Origin: CAZRAL01 sp964598005
GTDB taxonomy: Bacteria; Pseudomonadota; Gammaproteobacteria; Burkholderiales; Usitatibacteraceae
Reading direction: 5' to 3'
NCBI GenBank assembly: GCA_964598005.1
Contig: CAZRAL010000008.1
Span: 1-64,000 of the forward strand
Length of the DNA stretch: 64,000 nucleotides
Of the stretch, positions 41,503-50,816 are shown piece after piece (the stretch's first letter is position 1; every line of letters begins with the position of its first letter). A model generated the notes under the pieces. It saw nothing but the letters and a program-made list of their open reading frames with translations. It had not been told where the DNA came from and ran no database searches. The translations under genes and the position numbers were made by a program.

Positions 41503-41790
41503 ATGAAATTACGTCCTTTGCATGACCGTGTCATTGTTAAACGTTTGGAAGAAGAGCGTAAAACTGCTTCTGGCATCGTGATTCCAGATACGGTTGCTGA
41601 AAAGCCCGATCAGGGCGAAATCCTCGCCATTGGCAAGGGCAAAGTGGGTGACGACGGAAAAGTGCGCGCGCTGGATGTCAAAGTCGGCGACAAAGTTCTG
41701 TTCGGCAAATATTCGGGCCAGACCGTCAAGGTCGATGGCGAAGAGCTCCTCGTGATGCGCGAGGAAGACATCATGGCCATTGTTGCCTGA
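41503..41790 (+). CDS. groES: Co-chaperonin GroES
   Basis: GroES, 95 residues, caps the GroEL chamber. MKLRPLHDRVIVKRLEEERK at the start, the mobile loop ERKTASGIVIPDTVAEKP and the C-terminal LLVMREEDIMAIVA are all present. The ATG at 41503 follows CAAGGAGTGGCT. Regulated by the CIRCE site upstream; groEL starts 64 nt on. Confidence 0.98.
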   Translation: MKLRPLHDRVIVKRLEEERKTASGIVIPDTVAEKPDQGEILAIGKGKVGDDGKVRALDVKVGDKVLFGKYSGQTVKVDGEELLVMREEDIMAIVA

Positions 41791-41854
41791 TCGCCTGATC
41801 ACGCGTAATCGTTTGTCCGATCCCCTATTGAATTCAATCTGAGAGGAAATAATC

Positions 41855-43504
41855 ATGGCAGCTAAAGAAGTCAAATTTTCTGAAAATGCGCGTACACGCA
41901 TGGTCAACGGCGTGAATATTCTCGCCAATGCAGTAAAAGTTACCCTGGGCCCCAAAGGGCGCAATGTGGTGCTGGAGCGTTCATTCGGCGCCCCGACCAT
42001 CACCAAAGACGGCGTATCGGTCGCTAAGGAAATCGAGCTGAAAGACAAGTTCGAAAACATGGGCGCACAAATGGTCAAGGAAGTGGCCTCGAAGACTTCT
42101 GATGTCGCCGGTGATGGCACCACCACTGCCACCGTATTGGCGCAAGCCATTGTCGTTGAAGGCATGAAGTATGTGGCCGCGGGCATGAACCCGATGGACT
42201 TGAAGCGCGGGATCGATAAAGCTGTAATCGCAATCGTGGCCGAACTGAAAAAAATCTCCAAACCCACCACGACCAACAAGGAAATCGCCCAGGTTGGCGC
42301 CATTTCGGCCAACTCGGATGAAAACATCGGCAAGATCATTTCCGACGCCATGGAAAAAGTCGGCAAGGAAGGCGTGATCACCGTTGAAGACGGCAAGTCG
42401 CTGGAAAACGAACTGGAAGTCGTGGAAGGGATGCAATTTGATCGCGGCTACCTCTCGCCTTATTTCATCAATAACCCCGACAAGCAAGTCTCCAACCTCG
42501 AGGATCCGTTCATCCTGTTGCACGACAAGAAAATTTCCAACATCCGCGATCTGTTGCCGGTACTGGAGCAGGTTGCCAAGGCGGGACGTCCACTGCTGAT
42601 CATCGCTGAAGATGTCGATGGTGAAGCGCTGGCTACTCTGGTGGTTAACAACATCCGCGGCATCCTGAAAACCACTGCAGTCAAGGCGCCTGGATTTGGC
42701 GATCGCCGCAAAGCCATGCTGGAAGATATCGCTATCCTCACCGGCGGCACGGTTATCGCTGAAGAGCTCGGCCTGAAACTCGAAAATGTGACCTTGAAAG
42801 ACCTGGGTCGCGCCAAAAAAGTCGAAGTGGGCAAGGAAAACACCACCCTCATCGACGGTGCAGGCAAGGCAGAAGACATCAAAGCGCGCGTTGCAACGGT
42901 ACGCAAGCAAATCGATGAAGCCACCAGCGATTACGACAAGGAAAAACTGCAGGAACGCGTGGCCAAACTGGCTGGCGGCGTAGCTGTGATTCGTGTCGGT
43001 GCAGCAACCGAAGTTGAAATGAAAGAAAAGAAAGCTCGTGTCGAAGACGCGCTGCATGCCACGCGTGCCGCCGTCGAAGAAGGCATCGTTGCGGGTGGCG
43101 GCGTCGCTTTCCTGCGCGCCCGTACCAACGCCGGCAAGATCAAAGGCGACAATGCCGAGCAGGACGCCGGTATCAAGATCATCCTGCGTGCACTCGAAGA
43201 GCCGCTGCGCATGATCGCCTATAACGCAGGTGACGAACCGTCTGTGGTGGTCAACAAGGTTGTCGAAGGCAAAGGCAACTTTGGCTACAACGCCGCGACG
43301 GGTCATTATGGTGACCTGGTGGAACTCGGGGTATTGGATCCCACCAAAGTCACGCGTTTCGCCCTGCAAAACGCAGCCTCCGTGGCCTCGTTGATGTTGA
43401 CAACCGACGCCATGGTTGCCGAATTGCCGAAAGAAGAGTCGGCTGGTGGCGGTATGGGTGGTGGTATGGGTGGAATGGGCGGCATGGGTGGAATGGATAT
43501 GTAA
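41855..43504 (+). CDS. groEL: Chaperonin GroEL
   Basis: GroEL, 549 residues. ATP-binding VTLGPKGRNVVLE and GDGTTTATVLAQAI are intact, apical and intermediate domains are complete, and the C-terminus ends in the Gly-Met-rich tail common to GroEL. Preceded by GAGAGGAAATAATC. Followed by a clear terminator at 43549. Confidence 0.98.
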   Translation: MAAKEVKFSENARTRMVNGVNILANAVKVTLGPKGRNVVLERSFGAPTITKDGVSVAKEIELKDKFENMGAQMVKEVASKTSDVAGDGTTTATVLAQAIVVEGMKYVAAGMNPMDLKRGIDKAVIAIVAELKKISKPTTTNKEIAQVGAISANSDENIGKIISDAMEKVGKEGVITVEDGKSLENELEVVEGMQFDRGYLSPYFINNPDKQVSNLEDPFILLHDKKISNIRDLLPVLEQVAKAGRPLLIIAEDVDGEALATLVVNNIRGILKTTAVKAPGFGDRRKAMLEDIAILTGGTVIAEELGLKLENVTLKDLGRAKKVEVGKENTTLIDGAGKAEDIKARVATVRKQIDEATSDYDKEKLQERVAKLAGGVAVIRVGAATEVEMKEKKARVEDALHATRAAVEEGIVAGGGVAFLRARTNAGKIKGDNAEQDAGIKIILRALEEPLRMIAYNAGDEPSVVVNKVVEGKGNFGYNAATGHYGDLVELGVLDPTKVTRFALQNAASVASLMLTTDAMVAELPKEESAGGGMGGGMGGMGGMGGMDM

Positions 43505-43548
43505 TTCCCCATGGCGCGAGGCGACCAAAGCGCCTCTGTCATAAACAC

Positions 43549-43580
43549 AAACGCCCATCCTTGTGGATGGGCGTTTTGTT
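43549..43580 (+). terminator. Rho-independent terminator of groESL
   Basis: A 12-bp perfect stem AAACGCCCATCC/GGATGGGCGTTT with a TTGT loop, followed by TGTTTTG, 45 nt after the groEL stop. A strong intrinsic terminator that should also separate groEL from the convergent lipid operon. Confidence 0.93.
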
Positions 43581-43591
43581 TTGTGCATCAC

Positions 43592-43610
43592 TAGACTTCT
43601 TTCGAAATCT
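43592..43610 (+). repeat. Isolated family 1 terminal repeat
   Basis: TAGACTTCTTTCGAAATCT matches the outer end of the family 1 elements, but no core or second end follows before the ynbB-like stop at 43627. Probably a remnant. Confidence 0.7.
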
Positions 43611-43626
43611 GCATGCCCTAAGCTCT

Positions 43627-44568
43627 TTAGGGCACCCACCAATAGCGCACAGCGTGAAAAAATATCGGTGCGGAAAAACAGAGCGAATCGATGCGGTCGA
43701 GCATACCGCCGTGCCCCTCGATCAGGGTGCCCCAATCCTTTACGCCGCGGTCGCGTTTAATGGCGGACATAACCAGCCCGCCGAAAAATCCCATCAGGGT
43801 GATGACAAAAGCCAGTAATGCCGCTTGCCAGGGCTGAAACGGGGTAATCCACCATAAGACTGCGCCCAGCGCACTGGCGCTGGCCACGCCACCGATGAAT
43901 CCCTCCACCGTTTTCGAGGGCGATAACGCCGGAGCGATTTTGTGTTTGCCGAACAATCGCCCCCAGATATATTGCAATACGTCGCTGGACTGTGCCACAA
44001 GGAGAAGAAAAGCAATGAGCAGCATATTACGTCCCTGATAACCCGGAATGTCCAGCGTCAGCAGCGCAGGAATGTGTGAAACGCAGAAGACGCTGATCAT
44101 TAATCCCCATTGCGACTGGGCGGTGCGGCCCAGAAAATCCCTGGTCTCGCCGGTTAAGGCAGCAAGAATCGGCAGGCATAAAAAAGCGTACACGGGAATG
44201 AAGATCGAAAACAGTCCGTACCATTCGATGCCGATCAGGAAATATTGTGCAGGCAAGGCCACAAAAAAACTGACTGCCAGCGCGCTGTGATCGCCGCGAT
44301 GCGTGGGGGTAAGGGTAATGAATTCGCGCAATGCCGCAAACGAGACAAAGGCAAACAATAGAATGATCCCTGGTTTGCCCATTAAAAAAGCGCCACCAAG
44401 GGCGATGACCATGATCCACCACGCTTTGATGCGAGCATTCAGATTGTCGATGGTTGTATTGGGATGGGGTGCTGTTTTTCGTTTAAGCGCCCATCCCACT
44501 AGCGAGGCAATCATCAGAATGCCCCCCACACAGGCAAACAACAGCCCGGTTTGCTGTTCTGCCGTCAT
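43627..44568 (-). CDS. ynbB: CdsA-like phosphatidate cytidylyltransferase (YnbB-like)
   Basis: About 313 residues, eight or so helices. The C-terminal signature SAIKRDRGVKDWGTLIEGHG followed by GMLDRIDSL is the CDP-diglyceride synthase pattern with its metal-binding Asp. It should make CDP-diacylglycerol from phosphatidate and CTP. Start at MTAEQQTGLL, overlapping the phosphatase gene by 4 nt. E. coli YnbB is a CdsA paralogue that I recall as linked to the glycolipid MPIase. Last gene of the operon. Confidence 0.93.
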   Translation of the reverse strand: MTAEQQTGLLFACVGGILMIASLVGWALKRKTAPHPNTTIDNLNARIKAWWIMVIALGGAFLMGKPGIILLFAFVSFAALREFITLTPTHRGDHSALAVSFFVALPAQYFLIGIEWYGLFSIFIPVYAFLCLPILAALTGETRDFLGRTAQSQWGLMISVFCVSHIPALLTLDIPGYQGRNMLLIAFLLLVAQSSDVLQYIWGRLFGKHKIAPALSPSKTVEGFIGGVASASALGAVLWWITPFQPWQAALLAFVITLMGFFGGLVMSAIKRDRGVKDWGTLIEGHGGMLDRIDSLCFSAPIFFHAVRYWWVP

Positions 44569-45947
44569 GCGCTTCTCTCGCACAAGTTTATGGCTGGTAC
44601 AGCAGCCTCTGGTTTACCAGCACATCCGAAAATGTATGCATGCCATTCCTCCAATCGAGTGCGGTGTCGTTGCGAAAGTACCAGTGCAGGATGCGCGCGC
44701 TGCACTGTGGCAATCGCTTCATTAATCGATGCGGCATAATCACGCTTGACCAGCCACGCCACGACAATCAGGGCACTGCGCGAATAGCCGAGGGCACAAA
44801 AAATCAAGGCTTTTCCATGCGCCCGTGCGGTATCCAGCGCGGCAATGCCTTGCTCGATTTGCTCGATTTCGGGAACCAGTAAATCCAGCATCGGGACTGC
44901 ATAAAGCGGGAGACCGTTAGCTTTAACCGGAAGCTCGGCACAACAATCAATCAGGGCATCAGGACGCCATTGCCGCAAATCGCGGCGCGATGGAATGCGC
45001 GATATCCACAGGTTGGGAATGATCTCGCGGGGCACGGGCTGGCGCCATGTCCACAGGCGTGAATTCAGCCATGCACCCAGCAGATAGGGCATTAATAGCA
45101 GTAAAGCAGCAGGCGCCATATGCCCATTGTTTTTGGCGAACCGCTGCGGATTGCCACAAAAATAAATCATGGCGACAATCGTTAATGCGCTGGCAGGCCA
45201 CATCAGCCATAACGCCGCGCCGCTAAAATAAAGTGAAATCGCCGCTATTGCTATCCCGCCTGTCAGGTAATATGCGCCAAGCCGCCAGCGTATAGGGTCG
45301 CCCTGGTGAATCCCTCTTGTTTTGTCGAGTGGAAATACCAGAACGCACAGACCACCTGCCAACAGGCCTGTGGGCACGTCGATGAAATGGTGCTGATAGG
45401 TTGTCAGCACCGAAATGCCGATCAATAACGCCAGCGCGTGCAACACGATGTGCAGCGCGCCTTTGGCATAACGCGCGTAAAGCGACCACAGAATAACCAG
45501 CAAACTGATATGCAGAGAAGGCGCCTGATTAAAGGGTTTATCGAAACCATTCAATGTAGCGAAGAGCCAGCCCAATACACCATTGGTAGCAGGCTGCTCG
45601 AAGGTAAAGCGCAGAGGGAAAAGAATGAAAAAAGCGACCGATATGATCTGAGCCATTAGCAGCCGTTTGGCGTGGGCATCCAGCTCGTTGCGTGTACGCG
45701 GCAATAAGAGCGACAGGCCGTAGAAGAGATCGATCAACCAGTAGGGAATGATGGTCCAGGCAATAAACGGAATATGTCGTTCCCAATCGAAAACAATCGC
45801 GTTAACCTGCGTCCGCTGTGCGGCCAGCCAGTTCGCTAGGTTGTAGGTGATAAAAAAGAATGGCACCAGAAATACAAACCAGGCCAGCGCGCGGCCCCAT
45901 GGACGCGTGGATTCACGGGGAGAAAAACGATTGGCTGCTACGCTCAT
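44565..45947 (-). CDS. ynbD: PAP2-like membrane domain fused to dual-specificity phosphatase (YnbD-like)
   Basis: About 460 residues. The N-terminal 300 residues have eight or so helices with PAP2-type motifs (NQAPSLHISLLVILW, TTYQHHFIDVPTGLLAGG). A cytoplasmic C-terminal domain has the Cys-phosphatase loop FCALGYSRSALIVVAWLV (C-x5-R). Both halves are phosphatases, so it may dephosphorylate a lipid phosphate made by YnbA; the PTPMT1-type PGP phosphatase is a precedent for the C-terminal part. It overlaps both neighbours by 4 nt. Confidence 0.92.
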   Translation of the reverse strand: MSVAANRFSPRESTRPWGRALAWFVFLVPFFFITYNLANWLAAQRTQVNAIVFDWERHIPFIAWTIIPYWLIDLFYGLSLLLPRTRNELDAHAKRLLMAQIISVAFFILFPLRFTFEQPATNGVLGWLFATLNGFDKPFNQAPSLHISLLVILWSLYARYAKGALHIVLHALALLIGISVLTTYQHHFIDVPTGLLAGGLCVLVFPLDKTRGIHQGDPIRWRLGAYYLTGGIAIAAISLYFSGAALWLMWPASALTIVAMIYFCGNPQRFAKNNGHMAPAALLLLMPYLLGAWLNSRLWTWRQPVPREIIPNLWISRIPSRRDLRQWRPDALIDCCAELPVKANGLPLYAVPMLDLLVPEIEQIEQGIAALDTARAHGKALIFCALGYSRSALIVVAWLVKRDYAASINEAIATVQRAHPALVLSQRHRTRLEEWHAYIFGCAGKPEAAVPAINLCERSA

Positions 45948-47695
45948 CCAATACGCTGCGCCAGGCTCACCGTGAAAATACCCCATTCATCGATACGCTG
46001 TTCGAGTTTGCGAAAGCCGGCGGCTTCCACCAATTGGTCCATTTCCGCCTGCGTGCGCCGCCGCATCACCCAAGCCCGCCCTTCGCGGTGGCTGGTCAAG
46101 GCACGCGCGATCAATTCCAGTTGCGGGTGCCAGGGCTGGTTGGTATAGATCAGATAACCGCCAATCGGAATGGCTGCCGCCAGACCTTCGAGAGAACGGC
46201 GCACCAGATCGTTGTCCGCAAAAAGTTCGTAGAGCCCGGAAACAATAGCAATGTTGGGTTGCGGTGCAAGACGGGCCAGGCTGTCGCGGTCAAAGGCATC
46301 GGCCTTGACGAAGTGAGCAATATCCTCGAAACCACGAGCACGAACCAGTGCCTGCCCATCGCGTACATTGATATCGCTGTAATCGCGCAGCAGGATCGAT
46401 TCGGGCCGTGTGTTTTGGCTATCGAGGGCTTCCAGCACATAGCGCCCATGCCCCGCGGCGATGTCAACAATTCTTACGGGTTCGCCGGTCGCTGCCATGT
46501 GCGCGATGGTCGCGCGCAGCAGTTCTTCGATATGGCGCTTGCGTTGCCGGATGCCACGCCAGCCGATGGAGTGGAGATAGAACCAATCGACCAGTTTGCC
46601 AAACGGCGTGAAGCCAGCAGGCTGGTTTCGGTAGACATAATCAAGTGTGCTGCCGGAATCGAAACCGGTGGCATGTCCCAGGCGAATGCCTTCGGAAAGC
46701 AAACCGCCCACTTTCAACCAGAATCGCGTCATGCCCCAATACAAGCCGCGCGGTGAAAGCGGCGAAAGTGGCGCCGCCAGTGCATCGGCCTCGCACCTGG
46801 TAAAGCCGCACAAATGCGCCTCAAGCAGACTGGACCTTTCGATGGGCCGGGCAAAAAGCCGTTCGATAAAATTCCGGGCTTGTGCGATGGCGATATGACG
46901 GTCTTTTTCACCCAGCGTGTCGTGATAAAAACCGGGTAGCAAATGCTTTTCCTTGGTGAGGCTGCCGAGCCGCTCGTAGAATTTGTATTGCGGCGCATGA
47001 TGCACCACCCAGTCGTCGGCCGATATTAATAGCTGGGTCGGAATCTGAATGGCCTGGGCATCCTCGATGATCCGCTCTGCAGTTTCGTACAAATCCAGCA
47101 GAATATTCACAGAAATGGGCCGTGAAATCAGCGGATCGCTGTTGTAACTGTCGATGCGTAGCGGATCGTGGGTCAGGAATTTTGCCTTGACGTAGCTATT
47201 GACAAAAAAATTGCCGCGCAGCGCCTGCATAAGTTTGAGCCCAGGGCGGGCAAGCGGCACATAGAGCTTCACTTTGAACGCCGGCGAAGCCAGCACCATG
47301 CAGCGGATTTTGGGAGCGTAATCGTGTGCCCACGCCGCCACCAATACCGCGCCAACACTTTGCGCAATGATCGCCATATCGGCCATCGCCACACCGTACT
47401 GTTGCACGATGTGATCGACGAAAGTCTGCACATCGCGAATTGAGGTGGCGAAGCTGGGGCTGTACCCGCGTGGCCCGGGGGAATGCCCATGTCCTCGTGC
47501 ATCCCAGGCAAAAAAAGCGAAATCGGGAAGATTCAGCTCGTCGGGGATGTGCGATACACGGCCCGAATGTTCATGACCGCGGTGGAACAGAACGATTGCA
47601 CCGCGTATTTTTTCGGTGGTAGCAGGCCAGTACCGATAAAAAAGTTCCACCCCGTCATGGGTTTTGAAAGTACATTCTTGAATTGGTCGCGTCAT
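45944..47695 (-). CDS. ynbC: Fused alpha/beta hydrolase - SAM methyltransferase (YnbC-like)
   Basis: 583 residues. Residues 1-285 form a monoglyceride-lipase-type hydrolase (GAIVLFHRGHEHSGRVS, FFAWDARGHGHSPGPRG, nucleophile Ser in IIAQSVGAVLVAAW; the elbow reads AQSVG where GxSxG is usual; His in LLPGFYHDTLGEKD). Residues about 360-583 are a class I methyltransferase (VRIVDIAAGHGRYVLEAL, IAIVSGLYELFADND). Fusion matches E. coli YnbC. Possible roles are trimming and methylating a lipid head group. It overlaps its neighbours by 4 nt. Confidence 0.92.
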   Translation of the reverse strand: MTRPIQECTFKTHDGVELFYRYWPATTEKIRGAIVLFHRGHEHSGRVSHIPDELNLPDFAFFAWDARGHGHSPGPRGYSPSFATSIRDVQTFVDHIVQQYGVAMADMAIIAQSVGAVLVAAWAHDYAPKIRCMVLASPAFKVKLYVPLARPGLKLMQALRGNFFVNSYVKAKFLTHDPLRIDSYNSDPLISRPISVNILLDLYETAERIIEDAQAIQIPTQLLISADDWVVHHAPQYKFYERLGSLTKEKHLLPGFYHDTLGEKDRHIAIAQARNFIERLFARPIERSSLLEAHLCGFTRCEADALAAPLSPLSPRGLYWGMTRFWLKVGGLLSEGIRLGHATGFDSGSTLDYVYRNQPAGFTPFGKLVDWFYLHSIGWRGIRQRKRHIEELLRATIAHMAATGEPVRIVDIAAGHGRYVLEALDSQNTRPESILLRDYSDINVRDGQALVRARGFEDIAHFVKADAFDRDSLARLAPQPNIAIVSGLYELFADNDLVRRSLEGLAAAIPIGGYLIYTNQPWHPQLELIARALTSHREGRAWVMRRRTQAEMDQLVEAAGFRKLEQRIDEWGIFTVSLAQRIG

Positions 47696-48336
47696 GATTC
47701 GGGCCCATTATTTTTAAGCGGCATATTAGTCTGGGCGAGTTCGGCCAATCCTTTGCGAACACGGTTGACGATCGTCCACCCTATCGCCACTGCAAGCAAT
47801 GGCATAAGCCACTCCAGCCAAACCGGTAACACAGATGTTAACGCCACCCAAAGCCCGAGTGCGCCAAAAACAAAGGCCCGGTCGCTTTTGCCCATGGGGC
47901 CGTCGTAACGGCGCGAGGCGCCTATTGCTGCGCCCAACACACCGGCAAACTCCGACAATACTGCAAGAAAAATAACGCAGGCTATCCAGGCAGGGTGAAA
48001 CGGCGCCACAAAGGCAAAGGGAAGATACAGCGCAGCGTCCGATATGACGTCGCCCAATTCATTGAGATAACCACCCAACGCGGATTGTTGATTGAATTCG
48101 CGCGCCAGCATGCCGTCGAGCGCATTCAGCGCCATGCGCAGGAACATCCATATTGGAATCACAGCAAAAGTCGTGCGCCATTCCGCATTCATGCTCAACG
48201 TGCCACCTACCGCCATGGAAATCAGGCAGGCGAGCAACGTGATTTGATTGGCGGTTACACCTTGTGTATATAACCAATTTGCCACAGGGCGTAGCAGATT
48301 TTGAAAATGCGGTTTAAGCCGGTAAATACTGACCAC
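47692..48336 (-). CDS. ynbA: CDP-alcohol phosphatidyltransferase (YnbA-like)
   Basis: 214 residues, about six helices. The family motif is complete: NALDGMLAREFNQQSALGGY followed by LNELGDVISD, i.e. D-x2-DG-x2-AR-x8-G-x3-D-x3-D with both metal-binding pairs. It transfers a phosphatidyl group from CDP-diacylglycerol to an alcohol acceptor that cannot be named from sequence. First gene of the four-gene operon; the promoter should lie between 48337 and the repeat starting at 48369 or inside it. Confidence 0.93.
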   Translation of the reverse strand: MVSIYRLKPHFQNLLRPVANWLYTQGVTANQITLLACLISMAVGGTLSMNAEWRTTFAVIPIWMFLRMALNALDGMLAREFNQQSALGGYLNELGDVISDAALYLPFAFVAPFHPAWIACVIFLAVLSEFAGVLGAAIGASRRYDGPMGKSDRAFVFGALGLWVALTSVLPVWLEWLMPLLAVAIGWTIVNRVRKGLAELAQTNMPLKNNGPES

Positions 48337-48368
48337 GACACATTTTCATTCATTGGACTTCATAGGCT

Positions 48369-48517
48369 ATAAACAGTTTGTTGAACTTCGTTGCGAGCGC
48401 AGGTTAGGCCAGGCGAAGATGGGCGAAAAACCGGAATGTATTTTGGTATACATGAGGATTTTGAGCCCATTTTCAACGCCGCATCATCAAGCGCAGCAGA
48501 ATTTCGACACCTTGTCA
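48369..48517 (+). repeat. Gene-end hairpin element, family 2, after metK
   Basis: About 149 bp. The core CGAAAAACCGG, ATGAGGATTTTGAGCCC and CAAGCGCAGCAGAATTTC is shared with the elements at 50671 and 52555 and with family 1. The two halves are complementary over most of the length. One end coincides with the metK TGA stop (48515-48517). The strand given is that of the ATGAGGATTTTGAG core. Confidence 0.85.
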
Positions 48518-49687
48518 GGCTGCAGCCTTTAATCCAGCAGCCTCGCGCAATACCGCCGCACGATCCGTTCTTTCCCAGGAAAACTCGGGTTCGTCGCGGC
48601 CAAAGTGACCATAGGCGGCAGTCTTCGAATAGATGGGGCGGAGCAGATCGAGCATTTGCACAATGCCTTTGGGGCGCAGATCGAAATGCGCCTCTACCAA
48701 TTTGGCGATTTCCGCATCGGGGATAACGCCCGTCCCCTCGGTGTAAACGGTAATGTTCATCGGCTTGGCAACGCCAATGGCATAGGCGACCTGAATCTGG
48801 CATTGCCGCGCCAGCCCGGCAGCCACTACATTTTTGGCGGCGTAGCGCGCGGCGTAGGCTGCGGAACGATCGACCTTCGAAGGATCTTTGCCAGAGAAAG
48901 CGCCCCCACCATGCGGGCAGGCGCCGCCGTAGGTATCGACGATGATTTTACGTCCCGTAAGGCCGCAATCGCCTTGCGGGCCACCGATCACAAAACGCCC
49001 GGTCGGGTTGACCAGATAACGGGTTTTGGCCAGCCACTCTTTCGGCAACACCGGTTTAATGATGGTTTCGATGACCGCCTCATGAATATCTTTTTGTGAC
49101 ATTTCCGGGGCATGCTGTGTGGACAGTACCACCGTGTCAATTGAGTGTGGTTTGCCGTCGACGTAGCGCAGCGTCACTTGCGATTTGGCATCGGGGCGCA
49201 ACCAGGGCAAACGGCCATCCTTGCGTACTTCCGACTGTCGCTGTACCAGGCGGTGGGCGTAATAAATAGGAGCAGGCATCAATACCGGCGTTTCGTCGCA
49301 GGCATAACCAAACATCAAGCCTTGATCACCCGCACCTTGATCGAGATTATTGTCCTGCGCCTGATTTACTCCTTGGGCAATATCGGGGCTTTGCTTGTCG
49401 TAGCAAACCATGACGGCGCAGCCCTTGTAATCGATACCGTAATCGGTATTATCGTAACCAATGCGTTTGATGGTATTGCGCGCCACACCGATGTAATCGA
49501 CATTTGCGGTGGTTGTAATTTCGCCGGCCAGCACAACCAACCCGGTACTGCACAGCGTTTCGGCCGCCACACGCGAGCGCGGGTCTTGCGCTAGAATCGC
49601 ATCAAGGATCGCATCGGAAATTTGGTCGGCAACCTTATCTGGATGGCCTTCCGAAACGGACTCGGACGTGAAAAGAAAATCGGTCAT
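48515..49687 (-). CDS. metK: S-adenosylmethionine synthetase MetK
   Basis: MetK, 390 residues, makes SAM from methionine and ATP. Motifs: TSESVSEGHPDKVADQISDA, DQGAGDQGLMFGYAC, GGAFSGKDPSKVDRSAAYAA. Full length. The stop codon is at the border of a family 2 hairpin element, which will form the 3' end of the transcript. No SAM riboswitch was recognised in the 114-nt upstream gap shared with the divergent acyltransferase gene. Confidence 0.98.
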   Translation of the reverse strand: MTDFLFTSESVSEGHPDKVADQISDAILDAILAQDPRSRVAAETLCSTGLVVLAGEITTTANVDYIGVARNTIKRIGYDNTDYGIDYKGCAVMVCYDKQSPDIAQGVNQAQDNNLDQGAGDQGLMFGYACDETPVLMPAPIYYAHRLVQRQSEVRKDGRLPWLRPDAKSQVTLRYVDGKPHSIDTVVLSTQHAPEMSQKDIHEAVIETIIKPVLPKEWLAKTRYLVNPTGRFVIGGPQGDCGLTGRKIIVDTYGGACPHGGGAFSGKDPSKVDRSAAYAARYAAKNVVAAGLARQCQIQVAYAIGVAKPMNITVYTEGTGVIPDAEIAKLVEAHFDLRPKGIVQMLDLLRPIYSKTAAYGHFGRDEPEFSWERTDRAAVLREAAGLKAAA

Positions 49688-49801
49688 TTTTGGGTATCCC
49701 CACAGTCTGAAAATTAAAAAATTACAATTGCTGCAAGCCTCGAATTTTATCAGATTCGTCTTTTGTGACGCGCTATCCGCAGCAGAAAGAGGTAATCTGC
49801 C

Positions 49802-50674
49802 GTGAAAATTCTGCTGCTGTTGCTGCGCGGACTGGGCACATTACCGTTGCGCGTAAACCATGCGCTGGGTGTGGCTCTCGGCTGGCTGGTGTGGCTATGT
49901 TCGGCACGCTTGCGCCGGCGGATGGGCGAAAATTTAGCTCAGTCCGGGCTTGCACCTACTGCAAAAGATTTTTCTGCGCTGCAGCAGCAAGTCATTGCAG
50001 AATCAGGCAAAGGCATTACGGAACTAGCGGTGGCATGGACCACCGCGCCTTCGCGTATCGATTCCCTGATTCACCGATGCATCGGCTGGCAACATGTCGA
50101 ATCGGCGCAACACCGCGGCAAAGGCATTATTTTTGTTACGCCGCATTTGGGCTGTTACGAAATCGCCGGCCGTTACCTGGCCAGCCGTTTGCCGGTCACC
50201 GTGCTCTACCGTCCTCCCAAGCAAGCGTGGCTGGAGGCCCTCATGCGCGCCGGGCGGCTGAGCAGCGGGGCCCATGTCGTGCCTGGGAATACCGGTGGGG
50301 TGCGCGCGCTATTGCGGGCTCTCAGGCAGGGCACCAGCACGATGGTTTTACCCGATCAGGTGCCCGCAGCTGAAAAGGGCGGCGATGGCGTATGGGCCGA
50401 TTTCTTCGGTCGTCCTGCCTATTCCATGACTTTGTTGCCGCGTTTGGCCGAAGCGACCGGTGCGTCCGTCCTGTTTTTTTTCGCCGAACGTCTGCCGCAC
50501 GGAGCGGGTTACTGTATGCACATTGAGCCGATGAATACCGATTTTTCGTCAGATGCAATCGAGGCTGCCAGACAGACTAATGCCATGGTGGAAAAGCTGG
50601 TGCGCATGGCACCTGCCCAATATCTGTGGAGTTACAATCGCTACAAACGACCGGCCGGTGCACCCCATCCTTAA
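49802..50674 (+). CDS. LpxL/HtrB-type lipid A acyltransferase, first copy
   Basis: 290 residues of the lysophospholipid/lauroyl acyltransferase family. An N-terminal helix (ILLLLLRGLGTLPLRVN) anchors it to the inner membrane; the catalytic H-x4-D/E motif is TPHLGCYEIAGRYLA, and VLYRPPKQAWLEALM and VLPDQVPAAEKGGDGVWADF follow. It should add a secondary acyl chain to lipid A. The start is GTG at 49802. Its stop codon coincides with one end of the family 2 element. Confidence 0.92.
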   Translation: MKILLLLLRGLGTLPLRVNHALGVALGWLVWLCSARLRRRMGENLAQSGLAPTAKDFSALQQQVIAESGKGITELAVAWTTAPSRIDSLIHRCIGWQHVESAQHRGKGIIFVTPHLGCYEIAGRYLASRLPVTVLYRPPKQAWLEALMRAGRLSSGAHVVPGNTGGVRALLRALRQGTSTMVLPDQVPAAEKGGDGVWADFFGRPAYSMTLLPRLAEATGASVLFFFAERLPHGAGYCMHIEPMNTDFSSDAIEAARQTNAMVEKLVRMAPAQYLWSYNRYKRPAGAPHP

Positions 50675-50807
50675 AAATTCTGCTGCGCTTGTGATGCGGC
50701 ATTGAAAACAAACTAAAAATTCTCATGTATGCCGCTATATATCCTGGTTTTTCATTCATTTTTGCTTGGCTTGACCTACGCTCGCGACGAATTTCAATAA
50801 CTATTAG
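50671..50807 (-). repeat. Gene-end hairpin element, family 2, between the two acyltransferase genes
   Basis: About 137 bp. Starts TTAAAAATTCTGCTGCGCTTG, where TAA is the stop codon of the upstream gene, and ends TTCAATAACTATTA, 10 nt before the next start codon. Core and full-length hairpin symmetry are shared with the copies at 48369 and 52555, though it is the most diverged of the three. Confidence 0.8.
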
Positions 50808-50816
50808 GTTTTAAGC

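Noticed and set aside
41981..43735. 584-codon open frame antisense to groEL
   Set aside because: It lies wholly opposite a well-conserved gene, its composition is what groEL codon bias produces on the other strand, and it shows no domain.
49688..49801. Possible SAM riboswitch before metK
   Set aside because: The gap is only 114 nt, is shared with a divergent gene, and shows no recognisable SAM or SAH aptamer core.
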